Under the pieces are notes generated by a model. The model was not told the DNA's origin. It made no database searches and saw only the letters and a program-made list of their open reading frames with translations. A DNA stretch of 64,000 bases from SIG603 sp963611165. GTDB lineage: Bacteria > Bacillota > Clostridia > Oscillospirales > Acutalibacteraceae. Each line of letters opens with the position of its first letter. Within the stretch, counting starts at the first letter, position 1. A program made the position numbers and the translations under genes. This document shows, piece after piece, positions 7,415 through 15,456 of this stretch. The stretch lies in assembly GCA_963611165.1 (NCBI GenBank), contig CAVDQG010000004.1, forward strand, positions 30,179 to 94,178, in the 5' to 3' direction.

Positions 7415-9133
7415 ATGCTAAAAAGTCAGGAAATCAGAGCGATTGCTCCCGAGATGGATCCGCTGAGAATAGGTATGGGCTGGACGGTCGAAGACCTCGA
7501 AAAGCCGCAAATTTTAATAGAAAGCACCTACGGTCAGAGTCACCCCGGCTCTGCTCATCTGCTCGATTTTGCAAATCTTGCCTATAAAGGCGTTCATGAT
7601 GCGGGCGGCAAAGGCGCGCTTTACTTTGCAACCGATATTTGCGACGGAATGAGTCAGGGTCACGACGGCATTAATTATTCCCTCGCTTCACGAGATATAA
7701 TCGCCGACCTCATCGAAATTCACAACAACGCAACAAGCTTTGATGCAGGTGTTTTCATCGCAAGCTGTGATAAATCCGTTCCCGCCGAACTTATCGGCAT
7801 CGGAAGAATAGATATTCCCGCAATTGTTGTGACCGGCGGTGTTATGGAAGCCGGCCCGAATTTACTTACGCTTGAGCAAATCGGAAAATACAGCGCCATG
7901 TATGAGCGTGGAGAGATAAGCGAAAAGGAGCTCACATATTATAAACACCATGCTTGTCCATCTTGCGGAGCGTGCTCCTTTATGGGTACGGCTTCCACCA
8001 TGCAGATTATGGCTGAAGCACTGGGACTTATGCTTCCGGGAAGTGCGCTCATGCCGGCGACAAGCCCCGACCTCAAAGACTTCGCCTACAAGGCAGGTCT
8101 TCAGGCTGTGAAACTTTCAAAGCTTGGTCTTAAAGCGTCCGATATTTGCACCCGTGAAGCATTTGAAAATGCAATCATGGTGCATGCGGCTATTTCAGGC
8201 TCTACCAATACTCTTCTTCATATTCCCGCAATTTCCCGTGAGTACGGAATTGAAATTGACGGAGATTATTTTGACAGAATGCACCGTGGTGCTCATTATC
8301 TTCTCAATATCCGTCCCGCAGGCGAATGGCCCGCCGAATATTTCTATTATGCAGGCGGAGTTCCGAGAATTATGGAGGAAATTAAATCAAGTCTGCACCT
8401 CGACTGCATGACCGTCACAGGAAAGACGCTCGGCGAAAACCTTGAAGATTTGAAAAAATCCGATTACTTCGAGAAGTGTGACGAATATATGGCACGCACG
8501 GGACTCAAGCGTACCGATGTCATCAAGACTTTCGATAATCCAATCGGAACGGACGGAACAATCGCCGTTCTCAGAGGAAATATTGCACCTGACGGATGCG
8601 TTGTTAAGCACTCTGCCGTACCAAAGGAGATGCACAAAGCGATTCTCAAGGCAAGACCGTTTGACTGCGAGGAAGATGCAATAAGTGCAATTCTAACTCA
8701 CAAGATTAACCCCGGCGAGGCTGTTATAATTCGCTATGAAGGCCCTAAGGGCTCGGGAATGCCTGAGATGTTCTACACCACAGAGGCAATTTCCTCCGAC
8801 CCGGAGCTTGCTGCATCTATCGCACTTCTGACGGACGGAAGATTCTCGGGAGCAAGCAAGGGCCCGGCAATCGGTCACATCTCACCCGAAGCGGCTGAGG
8901 GCGGCCCAATCGCCTTAGTCGAGGAGAACGACATTATCGAAATCGACATCAAGGAGAGGATTTTGAGAGTTATCGGTATTGACGGGGAAAGAAAAACGCC
9001 CGAAGAAATCGATGAAATATTTGAAGAAAGAAGAAAATCATGGGTGCCTAAGGAACCCAAATATAAAAAGGGCGTGCTTAAGCTTTATACCGAGCATGCC
9101 GCTTCACCAATGAACGGAGGTTACATGAAGTAA
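7415..9133 (+). CDS. IlvD/Edd-family sugar-acid dehydratase (YjhG/YagF-like)
   Basis: This 572-residue iron-sulfur dehydratase has the family motifs ICDGMSQGHDGINYSLASR, ASCDKSVPAE, ACPSCGACSFMGTASTM, SGSTNTLLHIPAI, VTGKTLGENL and TDGRFSGASKG. Cys118 and Cys187 sit where cluster ligands are found. The position of the first cysteine ligand of [2Fe-2S] members is Gly (HPGSAHL), as in oxygen-sensitive [4Fe-4S] E. coli IlvD. The pairing of HAAISGSTNTLLHIPAI with MTVTGKTLGENL resembles pentonate dehydratases YjhG/YagF more than dihydroxy-acid dehydratase. With the KDPG-type aldolase two genes downstream, the inferred reaction is sugar acid to 2-keto-3-deoxy acid. The start follows AAGGAAGG. A role in branched-chain amino acid synthesis is the main alternative. 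Confidence 0.82.
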   Translation: MLKSQEIRAIAPEMDPLRIGMGWTVEDLEKPQILIESTYGQSHPGSAHLLDFANLAYKGVHDAGGKGALYFATDICDGMSQGHDGINYSLASRDIIADLIEIHNNATSFDAGVFIASCDKSVPAELIGIGRIDIPAIVVTGGVMEAGPNLLTLEQIGKYSAMYERGEISEKELTYYKHHACPSCGACSFMGTASTMQIMAEALGLMLPGSALMPATSPDLKDFAYKAGLQAVKLSKLGLKASDICTREAFENAIMVHAAISGSTNTLLHIPAISREYGIEIDGDYFDRMHRGAHYLLNIRPAGEWPAEYFYYAGGVPRIMEEIKSSLHLDCMTVTGKTLGENLEDLKKSDYFEKCDEYMARTGLKRTDVIKTFDNPIGTDGTIAVLRGNIAPDGCVVKHSAVPKEMHKAILKARPFDCEEDAISAILTHKINPGEAVIIRYEGPKGSGMPEMFYTTEAISSDPELAASIALLTDGRFSGASKGPAIGHISPEAAEGGPIALVEENDIIEIDIKERILRVIGIDGERKTPEEIDEIFEERRKSWVPKEPKYKKGVLKLYTEHAASPMNGGYMK

Positions 9134-9765
9134 TGGCTGAAAACAAAAAGAGAAAACGTAAGCCAAAAAGGAACAATCAGCAAATCACATATGTACTTGA
9201 CGAGCCGATTGAAGTAAAGGATCACAAGGTACTCAAAAGAGTATTCATGGGAATTTTCTTTTTCATCGGAACGTTCATCATCCTTGCCGCAGCGGTGCTC
9301 GTTATGAACGTGCTTCACAGCGACAGCGTGAACCCCGAGGAGCTTAGCACAAGCTTCACGGAATTCCTCTCATCGTACAACGAATATCCCAATTTAAGGG
9401 ATTTACCGAGCGGTCTTGAGGTGAGTTCGGCAGAGTTTGTCTCGAGAGGAACATCCTACACTCTGACGGTTAAAATCAAAAACACCGACAAAGACCTCGC
9501 ACAAATCAATATTCAGATGTACTATCCTACCACTTTTACAGAACTGACGGGCGCTAAAAATCCGTTCGTTTCATACGGCACGGATAATGCAATCACGATT
9601 GAGGCAGGCAAGGAGTATGAATTCACCGTAACGGGAGCTGTCAGCGGCAATATATCGGAAGATAAATTAAAATCGTCTATTGAGGCTGTTTATATCGAGC
9701 TTATCACAACCCACCGTGACAGCGGCAGAATTATGCAGCCTATTACATTCAGAACAGTTTCATAG
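9133..9765 (+). CDS. Single-pass membrane protein of unknown function in the sugar-acid operon
   Basis: I do not recognise this 210-residue protein. It has a very basic N-terminus (residues 1-14 almost all K/R/N), an acidic stretch, one transmembrane segment (about 38-60, FMGIFFFIGTFIILAAAVLVM) and an extracytoplasmic domain of about 150 residues, mostly predicted beta, with no cysteine. Its ATG overlaps the dehydratase stop codon as TAATG, with GGAGG 12-16 nt upstream, so the two are probably translationally coupled. The aldolase gene follows after 11 bp. Position suggests co-expression with sugar-acid breakdown, but nothing in the sequence points to transport or catalysis. Confidence 0.8.
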   Translation: MAENKKRKRKPKRNNQQITYVLDEPIEVKDHKVLKRVFMGIFFFIGTFIILAAAVLVMNVLHSDSVNPEELSTSFTEFLSSYNEYPNLRDLPSGLEVSSAEFVSRGTSYTLTVKIKNTDKDLAQINIQMYYPTTFTELTGAKNPFVSYGTDNAITIEAGKEYEFTVTGAVSGNISEDKLKSSIEAVYIELITTHRDSGRIMQPITFRTVS

Positions 9766-9776
9766 GGAGGAACATC

Positions 9777-10415
9777 ATGAAGAATATAGAAGAATTACTG
9801 TATAACACAGGTATCATTCCCGTTGTAAAAATAGAGGACGCTTCAAAAGCGGTAGAGCTTGCAAAAACCTTTGTTAAGGGCGGACTTCCCGCGGCAGAAA
9901 TCACTTTCCGTTCCGATGCGGCGGCTGAGGCAATTAAGCTCATATCAGAAAATGTACCCGAGTGCTTCGTCTGCGCAGGAACTGTTCTCACACCTGAGCA
10001 GGCTGAAACAGCCGTCAAAGCCGGTGCCAAGGCTATCATAAGCCCGGGCACCAACCCTGAGACGGTCAAGTGGTGCATCGAAAATGACATCCCTGTTTTC
10101 CCGGGATGTGCAACCCCGAGCGAGGTTGAAATGAACATGAGAATGGGGCTCAAGATTGTTAAGCTGTTCCCGGCAGAGGTTGTCGGCGGCGTGGGAATGC
10201 TCAAAGCATTGAGCGGCCCATATGCCTCCATGAAATTCATGCCAACCGGCGGAATCAAGCTTTCAAATGTCAAGGAGTATCTTTCTTTGCCAAACTGCAT
10301 TGCTTGCGGCGGAACATGGATTTCTCCCGTTGACGCAATCAACGAGGGTCGTTTCGATGAAATCGAGAACAAAGCCCGTGCGGCGGCAGAGCTTGTCAGA
10401 AGTCTGAGAGCATAA
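9777..10415 (+). CDS. eda: KDPG/KHG-family aldolase
   Basis: The 212-residue class I aldolase has the family motifs GIIPVVKI, AAEITFRS, CAGTVLTPEQ, IISPGTNPE, VFPGCATPSE, KLFPAEVVGG (Schiff-base lysine) and MPTGGI. The enzyme cleaves 2-keto-3-deoxy-6-phosphogluconate or a related keto acid to pyruvate and an aldehyde. Together with the upstream dehydratase it makes a two-step sugar-acid pathway ending in pyruvate. There is no kinase in the operon, so whether the substrate is phosphorylated is open. GGAGG precedes the start, and a strong terminator follows. Confidence 0.93.
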   Translation: MKNIEELLYNTGIIPVVKIEDASKAVELAKTFVKGGLPAAEITFRSDAAAEAIKLISENVPECFVCAGTVLTPEQAETAVKAGAKAIISPGTNPETVKWCIENDIPVFPGCATPSEVEMNMRMGLKIVKLFPAEVVGGVGMLKALSGPYASMKFMPTGGIKLSNVKEYLSLPNCIACGGTWISPVDAINEGRFDEIENKARAAAELVRSLRA

Positions 10416-10428
10416 AATTTAAATATGC

Positions 10429-10469
10429 AAAAAAGTGCGTGTGAAAAAGCTATCTTTTTTCACACGCAC
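10429..10469. terminator. Bidirectional terminator between convergent eda and nucleoid-protein genes
   Basis: The stem GTGCGTGTGAAAAA / TTTTTTCACACGCAC (10435-10448 and 10455-10469) is flanked by AAAAAA on the left. It gives a U-tract for the minus strand and a weaker one for the plus strand. Confidence 0.88.
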
Positions 10470-10474
10470 TTCAT

Positions 10475-11479
10475 TTATCTATTGATTATTTTGCTGATAT
10501 TTTTAAGCTCTATTGAAATTGTGCCGTCAGGATTATTGATGAATTCGATATAATCCGAGCTGTCGGCATAATCCGCAGGAAAGCTGATTTCAATTCCCGT
10601 ATCGGTCTTGATTTTCTGCTTTACTTTCTGCTTCTCGGCATAGCTTCTGTCAACGCTTACCTTTTCGGGCAACTTCGATTCGTTCAGCTTCTCACGGAAC
10701 TCACTCTGCATATTGCTGTTGTTTCCGAAAACCGTTTCTGCCGCATCCTCAAGGTCGAAATATTCTCCCTCGGCTGAGCTCTCATAAATGAAGCTTCTTG
10801 CCTTTGCCACAGCCTGAGCGGTGTTCTCGCCATGCTCCTCGGCTACCTCGGCAGCCGCCTTGCTGACAGCCTTTATAACCTCACGGGAAGAAGCCTCTGC
10901 CTCAACGCCCAAAATATCGTCACGAAGTATATATGCCGCCTGACCGTTTCTTACTCTCTTCTTCTCACTGTAAATCACGGAGAAATTCTCGAGGTTCACC
11001 ACGGCATATGCATCCGCTTTACCGCCTGTCGAGAGTATCGCACGGTGCACGATAACCTCCGACTCGGGGCCGTCAGACGTTGTGAGGACATTGTGTGTAT
11101 AAGCTGTTTTATGATTAAAAATCATTATCGCAATGTAAGGGACTTCATTCTCGTTGAATTCGGCAGTCAAAAAGTCGCACGAACTCGGCTCGTCTGTTTC
11201 CTTAAGCTTATTAAAAAGATACTGACCTATACTTCCCGATAAAATAACAAGGTCATCCTCTGTCTTTCCGCTCTCGGCATAAGCCTTAGCCGTCTCGAAA
11301 AACGCACTGTCCGGCTTGAAGCTTGCCTTTTTTCTGTCGGGGTCTTTCATAATTTTTTCGATATGCTTATTAATAAATTCTCCGTTTGCCGGCTGAACGA
11401 AATTCAGGCAAGCCTTGGAAAGCACGCACATATCGGATGAAAAATCAAAAATATGAAGACTTGCTTTGCTAAGTATCAT
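10475..11479 (-). CDS. NdpA/YejK-like nucleoid-associated protein
   Basis: The 334-residue protein begins ILSKASLHIFDFSSDMCVLS and contains YIAIMIFNHKTAYTH and RAILSTGGKADAYAVVNL, the pattern of the 37-kDa nucleoid-associated protein family. Members bind nucleoid DNA; their biological role is poorly known. The ATG at 11477-11479 sits behind GAGGGGAAG. A frame opening eight codons upstream overlaps the rqcP stop and lacks a binding site. It lies 10 bp after rqcP, in the place where yabP/yabQ follow in Bacillus. Being in one unit with HU makes a chromosome-related job plausible, but that is inference. Confidence 0.78.
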   Translation of the reverse strand: MILSKASLHIFDFSSDMCVLSKACLNFVQPANGEFINKHIEKIMKDPDRKKASFKPDSAFFETAKAYAESGKTEDDLVILSGSIGQYLFNKLKETDEPSSCDFLTAEFNENEVPYIAIMIFNHKTAYTHNVLTTSDGPESEVIVHRAILSTGGKADAYAVVNLENFSVIYSEKKRVRNGQAAYILRDDILGVEAEASSREVIKAVSKAAAEVAEEHGENTAQAVAKARSFIYESSAEGEYFDLEDAAETVFGNNSNMQSEFREKLNESKLPEKVSVDRSYAEKQKVKQKIKTDTGIEISFPADYADSSDYIEFINNPDGTISIELKNISKIINR

Positions 11480-11489
11480 ACGCTTCCCC

Positions 11490-11738
11490 TCAGGACTCCG
11501 CAATTATCTCGTACATTGCCGGAGCGTCCTCTTTCTTGGCATACTCATTGACGGAAAGCACCTTTGCCTTTACGCTTTTAGCACCGAGCTGGAGTTCTAT
11601 TTCATCGCCTATTTTCACATCATAGCTTGCACGCTGAACTCTTCCGTTCACGATTACTCTGCCTGCGTCGCAAGCCTCGTTTGCTACCGTTCTTCGTTTG
11701 ATTATTCTGGAAACCTTAAGATATTTATCAAGTCTCAT
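11490..11738 (-). CDS. rqcP: S4-domain RNA-binding protein RqcP (YabO)
   Basis: The 82-residue protein is little more than an S4 RNA-binding fold: MRLDKYLKVSRIIKRRTVANEACDAGRVIVNG, then SYDVKIGDEI. In Bacillus RqcP works with RqcH to add alanine tails to nascent chains on stalled 50S subunits. The size (Bacillus form about 86 residues) and the gene order YabM-MazG-RqcP support the assignment over the similar HslR/Hsp15. GGAGG precedes the ATG at 11736-11738. A terminator hairpin stands immediately before this binding site. Confidence 0.85.
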   Translation of the reverse strand: MRLDKYLKVSRIIKRRTVANEACDAGRVIVNGRVQRASYDVKIGDEIELQLGAKSVKAKVLSVNEYAKKEDAPAMYEIIAES

Positions 11739-11748
11739 ATTATCCTCC

Positions 11749-11779
11749 AAAAAAACAGGCTCGGAAAAACTTCCGAGCC
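11749..11779 (-). terminator. Intergenic terminator/attenuator between hup and rqcP
   Basis: Minus strand: a 9-bp stem GGCTCGGAA / TTCCGAGCC (11771-11779 and 11758-11766) with a 4-nt loop, then TG and TTTTTTT. The rqcP ribosome binding site starts within a few bases of the T-tract, so readthrough is needed to express rqcP from upstream. Confidence 0.88.
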
Positions 11780-11801
11780 GCATTTATCATAAAGAAATCA
11801 A

Positions 11802-12077
11802 TTAGCCGTTAACAGCGTCCTTAAGTGCCTTACCTGCCTTGAAAGCCGGAGCCTTTGAAGCTGCGATCTCAATTGTCTCCTTTGTTCTTGGGTCACGGCC
11901 TGCGCGAGCTGCTCTCTCACGAACCTCAAATGTACCGAAGCCGACAATCTGAACCTTCTCGCCTGCCTGAAGCTGCTCTGTGATTGTATCGATAACAGCT
12001 GCTACTGCCTTCTCTGCATCACTCTTCTTAACATTTGTCTTCTCAGCAACTGCTGCGATTAATTCTGTCTTATTCAT
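11802..12077 (-). CDS. hup: HU-family DNA-binding protein
   Basis: The 91-residue basic protein is a full-length HU: MNKTELIAAVAEKT, DTITEQLQAGEKVQIVGFGTFEVRERAARAGRDPRT and the C-terminal PAFKAGKALKDAV. It forms dimers that bend and compact DNA. GGAGG lies before the start. It is followed by a strong terminator, so HU mRNA is probably made in excess of the downstream rqcP and nucleoid-protein transcripts. HU commonly sits between mazG and rqcP in Clostridia. Confidence 0.97.
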   Translation of the reverse strand: MNKTELIAAVAEKTNVKKSDAEKAVAAVIDTITEQLQAGEKVQIVGFGTFEVRERAARAGRDPRTKETIEIAASKAPAFKAGKALKDAVNG

Positions 12078-12212
12078 TATTATGGTCCTCCAAAATAGAT
12101 TTGTATTATTAGCTTATTAGCGACAGCGAATTGAATTATACTACGAACTAATAAGTCTATATTTCTGTATTAGAAAAATAATTTCAAAAAATCGCCTAAT
12201 TATCGGGTTTTT

Positions 12213-12889
12213 TCAGAAATTTTGTCCGATAAATCTGTTTGTCTCGTCATAGAGAGATTTTTCGGCGTCAAAAGAGTTTTTAAAGGCTATTTCCGAAATG
12301 AGAANNNNNNNNNNAGCATTTGACCTAAATCCTTTTCGTCCAAATTCTCCTTTTCGGCAAGCTTTTTCAAATCGCTCTGCGGATTTTGCGAGTACTCGAC
12401 TCCAAGCTTCGATGCCTTTTTTACAACCTTTTGACCACGCATAAGTGCGGGCATTGCCTTAGAAACGGACATGAGCATTTCTTTGTCGGAAGACTGTCCC
12501 TTAGTCTCCTTCTTGATGGCATCCCAGTTGCTCCAAACCTCGTCGACATTCTTCACCGCTGTATCTCCGAAAACATGTGGGTGACGAATTATCATCTTGG
12601 CGGCAACATCATTCACTACATCACTGAAATCAAAATTGCCCTTCTCCTCCTCGATAACGCTGTGAAACACAACCTGAAGGAGAACATCTCCGAGCTCCTC
12701 ACGCATCATCTCGGGGCTTTTCTCATCGATAGCCTCGACCGCTTCATAGCATTCCTCGAGAAAATCCCGACGAATGCTCTCGTGAGTCTGAACGCTGTCC
12801 CAGGGACATCCGTCAGGGGCTCTGAGCTTATGCATTACATCTACCAAATCATCTATGCTGTACTTTTTCTTTTTTACAGAAGTATTCAT
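12213..12889 (-). CDS. mazG: MazG nucleotide pyrophosphohydrolase, interrupted by an assembly gap
   Basis: The protein starts with DLVDVMHKLRAPDGCPWDSVQTHESIRRD, EECYEAVEAID and EELGDVLLQVVFHS, the MazG fold with its EExxE and ExxD metal ligands. MazG hydrolyses nucleoside triphosphates, including (p)ppGpp-linked and damaged nucleotide pools. Ten N at 12305-12314 fall inside the C-terminal domain. The frame before the gap ends soon after it, but in another frame the sequence continues LISEIAFKNSFDAEKSLYDET and NRFIGQNF to a stop at 12213-12215, exactly like a MazG end. The gene is therefore intact and the gap length is not the true one. It starts 3 bp after the YabM stop. Confidence 0.9.
12305..12314. 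other. Assembly gap (10 N) inside mazG
   Basis: Ten consecutive N, the usual placeholder for a scaffold join. Restoring the mazG frame would need about 8 or 11 bases here, so the count is nominal. Confidence 0.99.
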
Positions 12890-12892
12890 ATT

Positions 12893-14653
12893 TTACCTTA
12901 TCCAACCGTGTTTTTCAAGTGTATTTACTATTTTTTCTCCCTTTGGCATCATAAGCATATCATCCTTGGGAATCGCCCTCAAAAGTATGACTGCGGGAAT
13001 ATAAATCACAACAGCAAAGACTATTGCGACACAGCAAGAAATTCTTGCGCTCACGCCGAATGTGACCATCAGGAAATTAACACCCCACGCACAACCGCAT
13101 GCGATAAGAGCACTTAAGGTAGGTCTTAAGAATGTATGACTCATGCTAAGCTTGACGCCCGTGATTCTCTTAAGTGCGATAACCTCGACAATGGTAAGGA
13201 ACAGATAACAGAAAAGCGAACCGAGACCTGCGCCCTGAACATTGATAATCGGAATTCCGCAAAGAGTATAGTTGACAGCTATCTTGATGACAAGACCGAT
13301 CACAACAAGCTTAACGGGAAGATCTGCTCTGTCGACCGCCTGAAGCATTGAAGTTATCGGGGTGCTAAGTGCCGAGAATATCGAGCCGATACCGAGAACA
13401 ATAAGGCATCTTCCGACAATATCGGCGGCTCCGGTTGAGCCGTAAAGAAGATAAGCTATCGGCTTTGCAAGGAAAGTGATTCCTAGGCCGCACGGAATCG
13501 TGACGATAGAGGTCATTCGCATTATGGTCTCAATGCTCTTTTTGATATCCTCCTTGTCTCCCTTCGCCCAGGACGAAGCGAGAGCAGGAAGCGCACTTAC
13601 GCCGAATGCCGTTGTGACGGTCGGTACGAGCATAAAGATAGTCAAGCCGTTGTTATAACAGCCGTAAAGGAAATTCGGAATAGTGCTTAAATCAGCAAGG
13701 TTTTCCGCAGGAATTGAACCGTTGTACATATTAAGTATTAACTGAGAATTGTTCTCGACAACCTCACCGAGTCTTCTTAAGAGAAAACTCGAATCGACAA
13801 GCCCCGCAAAGCTTGAGACAAGCGAACCTACTGCAATAGGCACTGCAACTTTAATAAGCTTCTTCGCAACGATTTTTCCGCTTTCGGCAGGCGGCGACTG
13901 CTGATACATTTCTTCGGTGATTTGTGTTCCACGGCGGTGGTAATAAATCCAGCCGTAAATCCAAGAGAAGAAAGTACCGATTGTGACGCCGAGAATAGCG
14001 GCTGCGGCGGCAAACTGATAAGTTCGAAGTATTGCCGTTTGGCTTGTAACCTCAGCGCCTAAAAATGTACCGTAAGTATTGAACTCATTCGAAAAATACT
14101 TGACTGTAAGAAGTGCTCCCGAAAGTCCGAAAACAAACTTACAAAGTGCCTCGATAACCTCGCAGACCGCCGTAGGCGTCATATTTGAAACGCCCTCGAA
14201 ATATCCCTTGTAGATAGAGCCGAGACAGCAGAAAAATATTGATGGTGCAAGGCAGACAATCGAATAGACCGCACCTTCGTTTTGAACGTATCTTGTGTAC
14301 GGTATCGCTCCCAAAATCATCAAGAGCGTACCTACAGTACCCGTTACCAAGAATATCGGCAACGCAACTCTTTTGACCTGACGCATCTGGTTATAATTGC
14401 CGAGCGCCTGATTTTCTGCGATAAGTCGTGCGATTGCAACGGGAAATCCCGCCGTGGCAAGGCTGTAAAGAACGGCATAAAGGTTATACGCTGTTCCGAA
14501 ATAGCCCATGCCGTTTTCTGAAATAATGTTTGCAAGAGGTATCTTAAACAAAGCTCCAACCGCCTTGACTATCGCAAGACTCAATGTCAGAATGAGTGCA
14601 CCCTGAATGAAGCTCTGTTTAACTACCTTTTGACTTGATTTACTTTTTGGCAT
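12893..14653 (-). CDS. YabM/SpoVB-type polysaccharide flippase (MVF superfamily)
   Basis: The 586-residue protein has about 14 hydrophobic segments and the MurJ/SpoVB-like start (QGALILTLSLAIVKAVGALFKIPLANIISENGMGYF, then YNLYAVLYSLATAGFPVAIARL). Proteins of this family flip lipid-linked wall precursors or polysaccharide units across the membrane; SpoVB acts in spore cortex formation and YabM is its vegetative paralogue. The order YabM-MazG-HU-RqcP favours YabM. The ATG at 14651-14653 has AAGGA eight nt upstream; a TTG eight codons earlier is rejected. A single flippase is consistent with, but does not prove, a sporulating lineage. Confidence 0.88.
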   Translation of the reverse strand: MPKSKSSQKVVKQSFIQGALILTLSLAIVKAVGALFKIPLANIISENGMGYFGTAYNLYAVLYSLATAGFPVAIARLIAENQALGNYNQMRQVKRVALPIFLVTGTVGTLLMILGAIPYTRYVQNEGAVYSIVCLAPSIFFCCLGSIYKGYFEGVSNMTPTAVCEVIEALCKFVFGLSGALLTVKYFSNEFNTYGTFLGAEVTSQTAILRTYQFAAAAAILGVTIGTFFSWIYGWIYYHRRGTQITEEMYQQSPPAESGKIVAKKLIKVAVPIAVGSLVSSFAGLVDSSFLLRRLGEVVENNSQLILNMYNGSIPAENLADLSTIPNFLYGCYNNGLTIFMLVPTVTTAFGVSALPALASSWAKGDKEDIKKSIETIMRMTSIVTIPCGLGITFLAKPIAYLLYGSTGAADIVGRCLIVLGIGSIFSALSTPITSMLQAVDRADLPVKLVVIGLVIKIAVNYTLCGIPIINVQGAGLGSLFCYLFLTIVEVIALKRITGVKLSMSHTFLRPTLSALIACGCAWGVNFLMVTFGVSARISCCVAIVFAVVIYIPAVILLRAIPKDDMLMMPKGEKIVNTLEKHGWIR

Positions 14654-14679
14654 ATCATTTATCCTTATTCTTATCAAAA

Positions 14680-14715
14680 CAAAAAGGGGAATCGAAGCAT
14701 AAAGCTCCTTCCCCT
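14680..14715 (-). terminator. Terminator of the zinc-ribbon gene
   Basis: Minus strand: GGGGAA (14709-14714) pairs with TTCCCC (14686-14691), then TTTTTG. It separates the zinc-ribbon gene from the YabM cluster. Confidence 0.8.
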
Positions 14716-14750
14716 AAATGTTATTAATCAAAATAAATTTTAACTGCGGA

Positions 14751-15290
14751 TTACTCCTCTGTCGGCTCCTCAGCCTTCTCTTCGGCAACCTCTGCAGTCT
14801 CCTCAGCAGCCTCTTCTGAAGCTTCCTCTGCCGGCTCTTCGTCGGTAACTATTTCAATCTCGCTCTCGACATCAACCTCGACAGGCTCCTCGGCTGTTTC
14901 TTCGACCGGCTCCTCTACCTCAGGCTCCGGATGCTCAATCTTAGAGCCGCAGAATGAACAGAATGCGGAGTCAATCGGAATCTGTCTGCCGCACTCCGGG
15001 CAAACAGCCTTGTTCTCAATCTCTGCAATCTGCTTTGCAATTGTGGAAACCTGTGCATAAAGATCGTCAATCTCAGCAATCTTGAGAGCAATTTCCTCCT
15101 CGGAGAGGTCTCCGCTCTTCTTTGAGTCATAAACATACTCGCCGAGCTCGCCGTATCTCTTGGAAATCTCGGAATTAATCTGGCTGATTGTAAGTCTGAG
15201 CTTAGAAACATCAATAACCTTGTTGACCTTCTTGCCTGCTACATCAGCATAAGTTTTTACACTTGCGTAAACATTGTCAAAAATACCCAT
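14751..15290 (-). CDS. Zinc-ribbon protein with coiled coil and acidic tail
   Basis: The 179-residue protein has three parts: an amphipathic/coiled-coil region (about 1-80, KVNKVIDVSKLRLTISQINSEI), a double-CxxC zinc ribbon (CPECG...CSFCG, about 86-105) and a low-complexity tail (about 110-179) made almost only of Glu, Ala, Val, Pro and Thr. The start at 15288-15290 has AAGGAGA upstream; an N-terminal extension of 20 codons has no binding site. The fold is common in Firmicutes proteins of unknown role. Codon use in the tail is repetitive (GCC GAG type). No function can be assigned. Confidence 0.8.
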   Translation of the reverse strand: MGIFDNVYASVKTYADVAGKKVNKVIDVSKLRLTISQINSEISKRYGELGEYVYDSKKSGDLSEEEIALKIAEIDDLYAQVSTIAKQIAEIENKAVCPECGRQIPIDSAFCSFCGSKIEHPEPEVEEPVEETAEEPVEVDVESEIEIVTDEEPAEEASEEAAEETAEVAEEKAEEPTEE

Positions 15291-15379
15291 AACTTGTATC
15301 TCCTTCACATATAAAAGTCGCTTATTAAGCATTATGGCTGTTAAATCCACATCTGATTGGTGGAATAATCTGTAATTAG

Positions 15380-15408
15380 ATTATATAACAGTCATTGGCT
15401 AATTGCAA
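15380..15408 (-). promoter_or_regulatory. Promoter of the zinc-ribbon gene
   Basis: Minus strand: -35 TTGCAA (15403-15408), 17-bp spacer, -10 TATAAT (15380-15385). Confidence 0.78.
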
Positions 15409-15456
15409 ACTTATTATAGCTTCTAATTGTTAATTTTCGGTTAATAGAGCCGTTTT

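Noticed and set aside
7415..9133. Assignment of the dehydratase as dihydroxy-acid dehydratase IlvD
   Set aside because: Its middle blocks resemble pentonate dehydratases and it shares an operon with a KDPG-type aldolase, with no branched-chain amino acid genes nearby.
12287..12889. mazG as a truncated pseudogene
   Set aside because: The apparent early stop arises only from the nominal N run; the correct C-terminus continues in another frame.
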